From Providencia alcalifaciens (GTDB lineage: Bacteria > Pseudomonadota > Gammaproteobacteria > Enterobacterales > Enterobacteriaceae), in NCBI GenBank assembly GCA_025961275.1, contig JAOQNJ010000001.1, forward strand, positions 83,353 through 147,352: DNA of 64,000 bases, given 5' to 3'. The position numbers were made by a program, and so were the translations under genes. Position 1 is the stretch's first letter. The number at the start of each line of letters is the position of its first letter. Under the pieces are notes generated by a model. That model did no database searches. It had not been told where the DNA came from and saw only the letters and a list, made by a program, of their open reading frames with translations. Positions 56,362 to 63,696 of this stretch are shown here, piece after piece.

Positions 56362-57018
56362 ATGAAATCATTTTACATGATATGCACCCGCGACACGGTG
56401 GGGAGCAACGCATCATTTCATTGCAAGGACGGCAACGGTTATGCCACTGATATCGATAAGGCTCACATATACACGCTAGAAGAAGCGCAAAAGGCGTGGG
56501 AGCGCGGAAGAAGTATTGACCAGCCTGTATGCGCTGAAAGTGTTCTATCACTTGCTGAATATCACGTTGATTGCCAGTACATACCAAACGAAACCGTAAT
56601 TGAAAGTAAATGCAATTACTACGTTGGATATGTGAAAGATGATTGGGACGGTAACGATGTTTACTGGCTGAATGACCGTGGATATCCATCAACAAACTTT
56701 TCAATAGCCAAGCGATTCACCGCTCCAGATTTAACGATGGATAACATTGTCTGGCTACCGTTCGATATTGCTGACGCACAGAAAAGGCGCACATTCCGAT
56801 TAGCTAACTTCAATGCCCGTTCAATGGTGCAAAGTAAAGGCTTGCGCGCTCCTGAATGGCTTAAAAAACAACGTAGGCGCAAGGGTGACAGTGGTAAAAC
56901 ACGATGGAATTGTCCATGTTGCGGGAAAATTAGCTGGCAACACAACCCGTACGATTATGACGGCTGCTTAGATGGATACTGCAGTGAATACAGACCTATT
57001 TACGATTGGGATGAGTGA
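56362..57018 (+). CDS. Unknown phage protein with C-terminal zinc-binding motif
   Basis: 218 residues. Contains NYYVGYVKDDWDGNDVYWLN and, near the end, NCPCCGKISWQHNPYDYDGC…GYC, a likely zinc-binding cluster. Function unknown. Overlaps the next start (ATGAGTGATG). Confidence 0.6.
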   Translation: MKSFYMICTRDTVGSNASFHCKDGNGYATDIDKAHIYTLEEAQKAWERGRSIDQPVCAESVLSLAEYHVDCQYIPNETVIESKCNYYVGYVKDDWDGNDVYWLNDRGYPSTNFSIAKRFTAPDLTMDNIVWLPFDIADAQKRRTFRLANFNARSMVQSKGLRAPEWLKKQRRRKGDSGKTRWNCPCCGKISWQHNPYDYDGCLDGYCSEYRPIYDWDE

Positions 57019-57173
57019 TGAAAGGAACAACGTTAATCAGATTAACATCTGAAGAGCTTCAAATATTGATTGGGGTGCTGGAGTATCAATTTAGCATTGG
57101 GTTTGGTGATGAAGAAGTATGCGAGTTACACGAAAAACTAAAGGACATGGAGGTATCTAATGCAGGGAACTAA
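57018..57173 (+). CDS. Small phage protein (51 aa)
   Basis: MKGTTLIRLTSEELQILIGV, then LEYQFSIGFGDEEVCELHEK. Overlaps both neighbours slightly. Not recognised. Confidence 0.55.
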   Translation: MKGTTLIRLTSEELQILIGVLEYQFSIGFGDEEVCELHEKLKDMEVSNAGN

Positions 57174-57375
57174 TTGGATTAAGTGTAGAGATTCACTGCC
57201 GAACATTGGCGACACGGTGAAATTGAAAGATGAGGATGGAGTAATTGATGGTGAATTTTATCTAGCATCGACAAACTTCAACGGTATTCATTTTTGGCAC
57301 CCAAAAGCAGGGACGGAAATACCATGGATGCACATTGATGAGACAACGCACTGGGCAATGCCAGAGGGTGAATGA
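57160..57375 (+). CDS. DUF551-like phage protein
   Basis: 71 residues with the pattern NWIKCRDSLPNIGDTVKLKD and THWAMPEGE, typical of DUF551 phage proteins (W-x2-C…LP…G, then HW-x-P). Function unknown. Confidence 0.72.
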   Translation: MQGTNWIKCRDSLPNIGDTVKLKDEDGVIDGEFYLASTNFNGIHFWHPKAGTEIPWMHIDETTHWAMPEGE

Positions 57376-57533
57376 TGAACGAACTCAAGAAATGCCCGCT
57401 TTGTGGTGGAGAGCCGAAAATTGACGGTCATATCTACATCACGATTAAGTGTCGTAAGTGTCGAATTCAATCAGCACCAAGATCAAGGGATGAGGCCATA
57501 GCAGCATGGAACAGGAGAGCTAACAGTGAGTGA
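57375..57533 (+). CDS. Lar-like restriction alleviation protein
   Basis: 52 residues: LKKCPLCGGEPKI, IKCRKCRIQ and EAIAAWNRRA, the four-Cys and AW-N-R signature of Lar-family proteins. Lar of Rac modulates type I restriction. Start overlaps the previous stop (TGATGA). Confidence 0.75.
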   Translation: MNELKKCPLCGGEPKIDGHIYITIKCRKCRIQSAPRSRDEAIAAWNRRANSE

Positions 57534-57542
57534 TGAAATGGT

Positions 57543-57617
<75 letters not shown>

Positions 57618-57619
57618 GT

Positions 57620-57695
<76 letters not shown>

Positions 57696-57751
57696 GTAAA
57701 AAATAAAATACGCTCATAACCAACATGTTGCAACAACAATTTGGAGGTTAA

Positions 57752-58225
57752 ATGTCACTAAAGACATACTATCTCAGCAGTAAAAACATCAGACAGAACG
57801 CCATCGAAGCAATACAAAACCTACCAATAGATTCAGCCAAGCCCTACGAAATCAAACTCTCCGAACCTAAACGAACCAAAGCGCAAAATGATCGCATATG
57901 GGCAACTCTAACTGATTTGTCAAAACAGGTCATGTGGCAAGGTCAACGGTACGACAAAGAGGACTGGAAGGACTTAATCACTGTACTGAATAAGCAAGTC
58001 AAGGGCGAGGCTCAACGGTCTGCTGTGGGGTTAGGCGGCGGAATTGTCTACTTCGGTGAGCGTACTAGCAAAATGAGAGTTAGACAAATAGCGGATGTTA
58101 TTGAGTGCGCTCATTGGTTCGGTTCGCAAAATGGCGTCAGATTCAGTGATGATGCTAGGCGAGAGTTAGAGTGGGCAAAGCGTATCGGTGATAAACAGAA
58201 ACTCAAGGAGCAGCAAGAGCGATGA
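57752..58225 (+). CDS. ninB: NinB-family recombination protein
   Basis: 157 residues: KLSEPKRTKAQNDRIWATLT, WKDLITVLNKQ, VYFGERTSKMRVRQIADVIE. NinB (Orf of lambda) binds single-stranded DNA and helps phage recombination. TTGGAGG precedes the ATG. Confidence 0.87.
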   Translation: MSLKTYYLSSKNIRQNAIEAIQNLPIDSAKPYEIKLSEPKRTKAQNDRIWATLTDLSKQVMWQGQRYDKEDWKDLITVLNKQVKGEAQRSAVGLGGGIVYFGERTSKMRVRQIADVIECAHWFGSQNGVRFSDDARRELEWAKRIGDKQKLKEQQER

Positions 58226-58350
58226 CACCACAGGAAAAATTAAAGCAACTCGATGAGCGTTTAGACGAAGCACACAAGCTAGTTATTTATTTAAACGAGT
58301 GTCGCAGGGAGTTAATCAATCGTCACGATTTAAACAAGGATAAGTCATGA
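58222..58350 (+). CDS. Small phage protein (42 aa)
   Basis: MTPQEKLKQLDERLDEAHKL, then YLNECRRELINRHDLNKD. One charged helix. Overlaps ninB and the next gene by 4 bases each. Confidence 0.55.
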   Translation: MTPQEKLKQLDERLDEAHKLVIYLNECRRELINRHDLNKDKS

Positions 58351-58730
58351 GTCATAAAACTTTCGAAGCAATCAAAGCCACTGAAATCATCAACGCTATA
58401 TCTCACCTACCTTTTTTCACCGCTAAGCGTGCGACTGCACTATCAAATGTAAATCCGTCAATAATCACACCCCTTGTTAAGATGATGAATAAATACGGAG
58501 TAATATCTGTTGTTGGTAAGAGAAGCGGAGTATGTGAGTACAAAGCGGCTAAAAACGCGCTAGAAATTATTGATAAGAAGTTCCCGAAAGAGCCGGATAT
58601 TCCAGTCAATGAGAATTGCAATAAAGATTTTAAGTGTGAGATGCGAGTTGTCAAAAAAGCTAATGTTCAAGGCATGGGCTGCCCTCACTTAAAACGTATA
58701 GATTCTTTGCTATCAGGAGTCAGAGTATGA
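58347..58730 (+). CDS. Winged-helix-like phage protein
   Basis: 127 residues: EIINAISHLPFFTAKRATAL, then NPSIITPLVKMMNKYGVISV, a probable winged helix; Cys/His near the end (MGCPHLKRID). Function unknown. Confidence 0.6.
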   Translation: MSHKTFEAIKATEIINAISHLPFFTAKRATALSNVNPSIITPLVKMMNKYGVISVVGKRSGVCEYKAAKNALEIIDKKFPKEPDIPVNENCNKDFKCEMRVVKKANVQGMGCPHLKRIDSLLSGVRV

Positions 58731-58939
58731 AAAACGAAGCAGAAGCGTTTATGAGCGCACTTGTCACATTAAAGCTATGTTGGACTATTCATAAGTCTAA
58801 TGACGCAGTGAGCGCCTGTGCAGGGATGTTAAAGCGTAAGTTTGTGCAGCAATTAGCATATGAATCTATGCGGACAATTGAGATTAGTAGCAATCCGATG
58901 TTAGTTATCACACTTGCGGAATGGGAGATAAAACGATGA
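58727..58939 (+). CDS. Small phage protein (70 aa)
   Basis: MKNEAEAFMSALVTLKLCWT…LAEWEIKR, helical. Overlaps neighbours by ATGA junctions. Not recognised. Confidence 0.55.
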   Translation: MKNEAEAFMSALVTLKLCWTIHKSNDAVSACAGMLKRKFVQQLAYESMRTIEISSNPMLVITLAEWEIKR

Positions 58940-59007
58940 TTAGAACCCGACACGTAATTCTATTCTTTTCGATTGTTACTTTAGCTATGGGGTTTATGGG
59001 GGTGTAG
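58936..59007 (+). CDS. 23-residue hydrophobic peptide
   Basis: MIRTRHVILFFSIVTLAMGF MGV: one short membrane helix, tightly packed before ninG. It may be real given the spacing (ATGA overlap with the previous gene). Confidence 0.35.
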   Translation: MIRTRHVILFFSIVTLAMGFMGV

Positions 59008-59610
59008 ATGATAAAGCCGAGAAAATCGGTAAGGCGGAAATGCAAAATATGCAAATCAATATTCCATCCGTCTTACGATAATATCTGGTGGTGCTGTCCT
59101 GAGCATGGAGCGGAATTAGCAATACAACGACGGCAAAAGGATAACCAGAAAAAAGCAGGAAAACTAAAAAAAGAACAGAGAGAGAAAGAAGCAAAATCCC
59201 GCGATAAACTCAAAATTAGAAAGTTAGCAGTACAACCCCTCAAATACTTCACGCAGCAAGCTCAGAACGCATTTAACGCATACATCCGATATAGAGACCG
59301 AAGCGATCCTTGCATCTCCTGCGGGCGATTTCACGACGGTCAATATCACGCAGGTCATTATCGAACCACCGGAGCAAACCCTGAGCTTAGATTTAATGAG
59401 GACAACTGCCATAAGCAGTGCGCTCCATGCAATAACCATCTGTCAGGCAACATCGAAAAATACACACCTAATCTGATAGCGAAAATCGGACAAGAGCGAT
59501 TCGATATTCTGATGGGATTTCATGAGCTACCCAAGTGGAAGCGTGAGGACTACGAGCGAATACGCGACCACTACCGGAAGAAATTGAAGGAGCTGAAGAA
59601 TGGCGAGTGA
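59008..59610 (+). CDS. ninG: NinG/Rap-family recombination endonuclease
   Basis: 200 residues: N-terminal zinc motif CKICKSIFHPS…WCCPEH, basic helix, then PCISCGRFHDGQYHAGHY, NCHKQCAPCNNHLSGN typical of NinG (HNH-like). Rap cleaves branched DNA in phage recombination. Confidence 0.92.
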   Translation: MIKPRKSVRRKCKICKSIFHPSYDNIWWCCPEHGAELAIQRRQKDNQKKAGKLKKEQREKEAKSRDKLKIRKLAVQPLKYFTQQAQNAFNAYIRYRDRSDPCISCGRFHDGQYHAGHYRTTGANPELRFNEDNCHKQCAPCNNHLSGNIEKYTPNLIAKIGQERFDILMGFHELPKWKREDYERIRDHYRKKLKELKNGE

Positions 59611-59815
59611 TAAATACAAAAGTCTTCCTGTGGCAATAGCAGCAGCCAGAAGAAAATCAAGGGAGTCATTAAGTGGTGTTCGTTTTTGTGTCGTGCAGCT
59701 ACCTATGGGTATTTTATCTGTTTTAGTGACGAATGATGCAAGGCGTAGGAATAAATCGATTGCTTACTCTGTCGGTTGCGATAGGTATCACACAGTATTG
59801 CCGGAGGTAATATGA
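59600..59815 (+). CDS. Unknown phage protein between ninG and Q
   Basis: 71 residues: SLPVAIAAARRKSRESLSGV, then FCVVQLPMGILSVLVTND. Overlaps ninG by 11 bases and the next gene by 4. Function unknown. Confidence 0.6.
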   Translation: MASDKYKSLPVAIAAARRKSRESLSGVRFCVVQLPMGILSVLVTNDARRRNKSIAYSVGCDRYHTVLPEVI

Positions 59816-60399
59816 GAAAGGCTTCATTTGAGCAAATAGCTTATTTCAGAACCGAAAAGGAAATGAGAAAAAAGCTTTTTGGGTCGCTCCCAAAGCTTAG
59901 TCCATCAGAAAGACCATGGACTAGATACATGCTAACAATTTGGGGAAGAAATCATCAAGGGGATGAATCACCAGATAGCCTAAACATAAATATCATTGGC
60001 CGACTTATGACAAGGGATGAATGGGACGACGGGTCAGCCACTTTGATTCGGGCTACTTTCGATAACTGTAGAAAAATGGGCTACACAGGTAATGAGCTAA
60101 TCGAAAAGGTAAAAGAAATTATCGCACCAAACAAATCAACACTCGGCGCATTTCGCCTCGCCAAAGAAAAAGATGACGCCGAATTTGTTGAAAAGTGCAT
60201 CAACGAAATTTTACCAACTAGCAATCCACTTCGTGATGTAGTTATTAAACGATACAAGCAATGCAAAAGCTCGCAAAACATTTTAGAGGAGCTATCAAAA
60301 AAGACAGGTATAGATTTAGATTCTGCAAAACGGCGGGTTAGGTGGGCGTGCTCGATGATAGAAGATGCAATTCACCCTATGGTTACTGACTCAAAGTAG
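59812..60399 (+). CDS. Probable late antiterminator (Q-position protein)
   Basis: 195 residues; no clear similarity to lambda Q. It occupies the Q slot: last gene of the nin operon, followed by a late-type promoter, a 150-nt leader and a terminator. The C-terminal half (SSQNILEELSKKTGIDLDSA) may form an HTH. Assignment is positional. Confidence 0.55.
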   Translation: MRKASFEQIAYFRTEKEMRKKLFGSLPKLSPSERPWTRYMLTIWGRNHQGDESPDSLNINIIGRLMTRDEWDDGSATLIRATFDNCRKMGYTGNELIEKVKEIIAPNKSTLGAFRLAKEKDDAEFVEKCINEILPTSNPLRDVVIKRYKQCKSSQNILEELSKKTGIDLDSAKRRVRWACSMIEDAIHPMVTDSK

Positions 60400-60437
60400 A
60401 ACTATTTTCTATAATAAATATTATTTGGAGAAATATA

Positions 60438-60464
60438 TTGCATTTAGCGCCTAAATAGTATACT
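60438..60464 (+). promoter_or_regulatory. Candidate late promoter (pR'-like)
   Basis: TTGCAT at 60438-60443 and TATACT at 60459-60464, directly after the Q candidate. The spacer is only 15 bases, short of the ideal 17, so exact elements are uncertain. Confidence 0.5.
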
Positions 60465-60470
60465 GTTTAT

Positions 60471-60635
60471 GTCATGCTCGGTCGTGAAAGCAAAGAGCAG
60501 GTAACAAGGTAAAAGAGGCGGCACTTGTTATCGATCCCGCCTAGTTGGTCACTTCGTCTATTTGGACTGGAATTCCAACCGCATCGGCTGAAAGGTCGAA
60601 GAAAATAGAGCCTCACTTCGGTGGGGCTTTTTATT
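60471..60635 (+). ncRNA. Late leader RNA (lambda 6S-like)
   Basis: About 165 nt from the candidate pR' to the terminator AGCCTCAC-TTCG-GTGGGGCT-TTTTA (60609-60635). Internal helices AGGCGG/CCGCCT and TTGGACTGGAATTCCAA. This mirrors the lambda pR'-tR' arrangement that Q overrides. Confidence 0.5.
60609..60635 (+). terminator. tR'-like terminator
   Basis: 8-bp stem AGCCTCAC/GTGGGGCT (one G-T pair) with a UUCG tetraloop and a T-rich tail. Confidence 0.85.
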
Positions 60636-60798
60636 TAACTGAAGTTGGCAAAGTGTATCGCCTGTAAGTCCAATATTGGTGCATGAGTAGCGCTCCATGC
60701 CGTTAGCCCACGAAACGGGCATTGATTCCAACCGCTGCAAAATATGCAGTAGTTCAAAATATCGCACATCCTGAACTTCATCAGGATAATATTTCAAG
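60636..60798. other. Structured non-coding segment between two terminators
   Basis: Contains CTGCAAAATATGCAG and CCTGAACTTCATCAGG hairpins and a second copy of TTCCAACCGC (60728; first copy 60573). A 79-codon leftward frame (60558-60797) reads through it, beginning MKYYPDEVQDVRYFELLHIL; similar frames are often annotated as Icd-like, but it crosses the terminator hairpin, so I treat it as doubtful. Confidence 0.4.
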
Positions 60799-60822
60799 AG
60801 GTCGCTTAGTGCGGCCTTTTTT
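60799..60822 (+). terminator. Second terminator in late leader
   Basis: AGGTCGC-TTAGT-GCGGCCT followed by six T in total. Confidence 0.8.
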
Positions 60823-61009
60823 GTAAATAATTTTCATAAATTACAATAAATTAAAAGTGTTGCAGTTCATAAAACAAATTTACGTAATAAGTCATAAAGG
60901 TTTAATTTTTATATATAATGGACAATTATTCTTTAAGCTTACTTTAAGGCATTTAATTCATTGACTTGCGTTGTTTTCCTTTTGCTTTCTTAAGTTAGAC
61001 AAAAGCACT

Positions 61010-61037
61010 AATTTACTGTATATTTATACAGTAAATT
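61010..61037. promoter_or_regulatory. LexA (SOS) box
   Basis: Perfect 13-bp inverted repeat with core TACTGTATATTTATACAGTA, matching CTGT-N8-ACAG and nearly identical to the ideal LexA consensus. It overlaps a candidate -10 (TATATT) with -35 TTAGAC 18 bases upstream, and ends 21 bases before the next ATG. Confidence 0.92.
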
Positions 61038-61057
61038 AAACAAAAGGAGATACAAAA

Positions 61058-61501
61058 ATGGCTACATTTATTTACCCAGTATTAGGTGGTTTCCACAAAA
61101 GTTTGAACAACATTCCTCGAAACATTGGTTCGGGCTACGGCGGCAAGAGTTCAGGCAAAGTTAAAAACAAAAATGGGACTTTCTTGTTTTATGGTTCGGT
61201 ATTTATTGAAGGTAAGGATGGCGCGATTGATTATAAAAATGAAATCGACGCTTGTTGGTCCGCTAAATTTACTGAGCTACCTTGTGATGCTGAAGGTAAT
61301 ATTTTAATGATTTCGCATTTTTTTTCAGCGGACACTATTGAAGGCATTGGTGATGTGATGCGTATCATGATCTTATGTGCTGAAGAGCCTACGCATCGAG
61401 TTAATTTAACTACAGGGGTAATCACAGATAACTCGACTGATAATACGTATCTTAAAACGATCCTGTTGAGTTATGTTGTTTATGACCGCAGAGGTGTTTA
61501 A
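61058..61501 (+). CDS. SOS-controlled prophage protein of unknown function
   Basis: 147 residues, no signal peptide. The N-terminus is Gly-rich (IPRNIGSGYGGKSSGKVKNK); later ACWSAKFTELPCDAEGN and NLTTGVITDNS. No family recognised. It has its own LexA-box promoter, a strong ribosome site (AAAAGGAG) and its own terminator, and sits between the late leader and lysis genes, where Shiga-toxin-like cargo is found. A damage-induced cargo (toxin, bacteriocin or lysis regulator) is plausible but unproven. Confidence 0.8.
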   Translation: MATFIYPVLGGFHKSLNNIPRNIGSGYGGKSSGKVKNKNGTFLFYGSVFIEGKDGAIDYKNEIDACWSAKFTELPCDAEGNILMISHFFSADTIEGIGDVMRIMILCAEEPTHRVNLTTGVITDNSTDNTYLKTILLSYVVYDRRGV

Positions 61502-61522
61502 TTTTCACCGCTAGCTGATTTT

Positions 61523-61549
61523 AAAGGCCACCTAACGGTGGCCTTTTTT
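61523..61549 (+). terminator. Terminator of the SOS gene
   Basis: AAAGGCCACC-TAAC-GGTGGCCTTT then TTT, 22 bases after the stop. Confidence 0.92.
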
Positions 61550-61677
61550 GTTTTTACCATATCGAGCACATCTTCGAAATGGTCACTCATACGCCGCCAC
61601 AGAATTCTAATCACACACCTAATTGACGCATAGAGATTGTGCGCGGCTATCTATTAACTAAAACACAGGTGTTATAT

Positions 61678-62097
61678 ATGCCACACACAGTAACAGCCAG
61701 TATCGCGGTAGGTGGTGCTATTGGTGGCTCTATCGGCGGTACGCTGTTTGGTGCGGATTATGGCGTAGTCCTTGGCGCTATTATTGGTGCTTCTGTATCC
61801 GTGATAGCGTCAAAAGACAATAACAAACGAAAGATATTGCACTTTTTCCTCGCGTTAGGTGCTGGGGTGCTGATTGCTTATCCTGCCTCAGAGCTAATTG
61901 CTCAAATATGGGCATGGAATGTAAGCCCCAAAATAACCGCGGTCGTAGTTTCAGCTTTGTTAATTCCAATTCTCATTGTCGTGGCGAATCGAGACAACCT
62001 GTTGAAGTTGTTTAGTCGTATTGCGGCATCAATAGACAGGAATTTCAGCAATATCGTTCAAGCCATTAAAGATTGGCGCAATAAAGGGGGGGGCTGA
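61678..62097 (+). CDS. Putative holin / membrane protein of lysis cassette
   Basis: 139 residues with three or four hydrophobic segments: a Gly-rich one (GGAIGGSIGGTLFGADYGVV), FFLALGAGVLIAYPASELIA and AVVVSALLIPILIVVA. Start at 61678 (MPHTVTASIAVGG) behind AGGTG. Lysis-cassette position suggests a holin. The last codons contain a G8 run (NKGGG) that also serves the next gene's ribosome site. Confidence 0.7.
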   Translation: MPHTVTASIAVGGAIGGSIGGTLFGADYGVVLGAIIGASVSVIASKDNNKRKILHFFLALGAGVLIAYPASELIAQIWAWNVSPKITAVVVSALLIPILIVVANRDNLLKLFSRIAASIDRNFSNIVQAIKDWRNKGGG

Positions 62098-62462
62098 TGG
62101 AGACCTTCCTAACAACACTCTCAGGCATAGCCTACTGGGTGGACACTCACCCGCTAGATGCTGCTGATGTTTTTTTTATGCTTGCTTCAGCGGTAACGGT
62201 ATTTCTCTGCCCCTACAAGAAAACGAGAGATTCTGTCATTGGTAATATTCTAATTATTTGCTGGGTTTGCCAGATAGGGGAAACGATATACGGAGAACGG
62301 ATATCAGCGGCCTCAGATGTTTTATTTGATGGTGTATTTTTTGTCGTCATATTCGCCGTCGGCGGAAATATCATGTCAGTTGTCGTTTTCAGTAAATTAA
62401 TAGCTCGACTCAAATCAATTTGGTTGCTAATTAAGCGGCCTTTTATTTCAAAGGTAAAATAA
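62097..62462 (+). CDS. Second lysis-cassette membrane protein (holin/antiholin candidate)
   Basis: 121 residues with three hydrophobic segments (AADVFFMLASAVTVFLCPY, VIGNILIICWVCQIGE, FDGVFFVVIFAVGGNIMSVV) and a basic C-terminus. TGATG overlap with the gene before and TAATG with the gene after. Its exact role versus the preceding protein is not clear. Confidence 0.65.
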   Translation: METFLTTLSGIAYWVDTHPLDAADVFFMLASAVTVFLCPYKKTRDSVIGNILIICWVCQIGETIYGERISAASDVLFDGVFFVVIFAVGGNIMSVVVFSKLIARLKSIWLLIKRPFISKVK

Positions 62463-62890
62463 TGACCAGCCAGCAACGAAAAATAGCACGCGGTGAGCGT
62501 AATAATAATCCCGGCAATATCGATTTTAATCCAGCGAATAAATGGCAAGGTCAATTACCACATGACCCAAGCATTGAATCGCGTTTCTGTCGTTTTCAAT
62601 CAGCAGAATACGGCATACGTGCAATCTACAAATTACTTCAGACATACCAGCGCAAATATGGCCTGAATTCTGTTGCGGCAATTATCAATAAGTATGCGCC
62701 ACCGATTGAAAATAATACTTCGGGTTATATTAATCGCGCTGCAGCTTCAATTGGTGTCGGCATTAATGACCACATCAATACCCTCGATAAGAAAACAGGT
62801 ATTGCATTAGCTACTGCGATAGTTAGCGTTGAGTTGGGTTATCAGCCCTATAGCGAGGCTGCATTTGAAAAAGCGTGGAGCTTGTTGTGA
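62462..62890 (+). CDS. Putative endolysin (lysozyme-like, RGxRNNNPGNI type)
   Basis: 142 residues beginning with RGERNNNPGNIDFNPANKWQ and containing YGIRAIYKLLQTYQRKYGLN and IINKYAPPIENNTSGYI. This pattern belongs to phage lytic transglycosylase/P5-like proteins. Position between holin and spanin genes fits an endolysin. No signal peptide, so release through the holin is expected. Confidence 0.78.
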   Translation: MTSQQRKIARGERNNNPGNIDFNPANKWQGQLPHDPSIESRFCRFQSAEYGIRAIYKLLQTYQRKYGLNSVAAIINKYAPPIENNTSGYINRAAASIGVGINDHINTLDKKTGIALATAIVSVELGYQPYSEAAFEKAWSLL

Positions 62891-63282
62891 ATGAGATAGC
62901 TAAAGAGTTGTTAAAAATGTTGGTGAAGTATTTTATTGCTTTTATTCCAATATTTGTCGCGCTCTTTTTCGTTTACCAAAACTCAAAGTTAGAACGTGAA
63001 ATTAAGTCACTGAATAGCGAATTATCGGTAAGCCAGCTACTAAACAAAGTAACCCAATCCGCAATAACTATTCACTATCAAGTATCACTCGATAACATCA
63101 AAGCAAAGCAATTAGAGGACTCAGAACATGTCAAAGTTAAGACTGTTATCAAAACAGTGCTCAAAGACAATGAGTGCGCTAATACTGCTGTGCCCGATGA
63201 TGTTGTTAGTGAGTTGCGGAAATACAAAAGAGATATTGATTCCCGTTCAGCCAGTGCCGATACCAGTGCAGCTAACCGATGA
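62887..63282 (+). CDS. Rz-type inner-membrane spanin
   Basis: 131 residues from the GTG at 62887: N-terminal membrane anchor (LVKYFIAFIPIFVALFFVY) and a periplasmic coiled coil (KLEREIKSLNSELSVSQLLN). It pairs with Rz1 to disrupt the outer membrane. Start overlaps the endolysin end. Confidence 0.82.
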   Translation: MNEIAKELLKMLVKYFIAFIPIFVALFFVYQNSKLEREIKSLNSELSVSQLLNKVTQSAITIHYQVSLDNIKAKQLEDSEHVKVKTVIKTVLKDNECANTAVPDDVVSELRKYKRDIDSRSASADTSAANR

Positions 63283-63424
63283 TTGCCCTCAGCCAGATAT
63301 TCCTGAAAAAGTAGATTGGGGTGACTTCCCTCAGCTATTAGCTGACTCCATGAACTCAATAGCAAAGTGCAACTTGGACAAGAAAGCAATACGTGAAATT
63401 GAACAACAACGAGCCTCGCAATAG
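63128..63424 (+). CDS. Rz1-type outer-membrane lipoprotein spanin
   Basis: 98 residues in the +1 frame, overlapping Rz by 155 bases. Lipoprotein signal ALILLCPMMLLVSC with lipobox LVSC, then Pro-rich IPVQPVPIPVQLTDDCPQPD. The nested Rz/Rz1 layout is diagnostic. An ATG at 63170 may be the true start. Confidence 0.85.
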   Translation: MSKLRLLSKQCSKTMSALILLCPMMLLVSCGNTKEILIPVQPVPIPVQLTDDCPQPDIPEKVDWGDFPQLLADSMNSIAKCNLDKKAIREIEQQRASQ

Positions 63425-63435
63425 CGGGGCTTTTT
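63412..63435 (+). terminator. Terminator after the lysis cassette
   Basis: AGCCTCGC-AATA-GCGGGGCT then TTTTT. It overlaps the end of Rz1. Confidence 0.85.
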
Positions 63436-63696
63436 AATAGGTGTAATTATCCCACCATTTAAGGGGGTTATCGCTATCTTGACTGCTAGGAAAGACTAGA
63501 AGCGGCTTAGCAGTATATCGCTAGGCTGCGAACCAAATCGCATTTCACCCTGTGCACCGAAAGCACATTCACATGTAAATCATCGAGCCAAAATTTAGGT
63601 AATGAGTCTTTGAGGTAATCAGTTATAGCTGATGTCGCTTCGATGGACTGATTTCCTGTTTCGGCAAGGATTCATTACTAAATCAAGGTAGACATT
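63436..63696. other. Non-coding leader before the KilA-N gene
   Basis: 261 bp with no gene. TTGACT at 63479 could be a -35. Several short complementary blocks (CTAGAAGCGGCTTAGCAG; CCGAAAGCACATTCACATGT; ATCAGTTATAGCTGAT) suggest a folded leader RNA controlling the downstream gene. AAGGTAGACATT precedes the ATG at 63697. Confidence 0.45.

Noticed and set aside
60558..60797. 79-codon leftward frame (MKYYPDEVQDVRYF…) in the late leader
   Set aside because: It reads through a strong UUCG terminator hairpin, has no clear ribosome site and lies antisense to the leader RNA. I kept it only as a note, since similar frames are annotated in other genomes.
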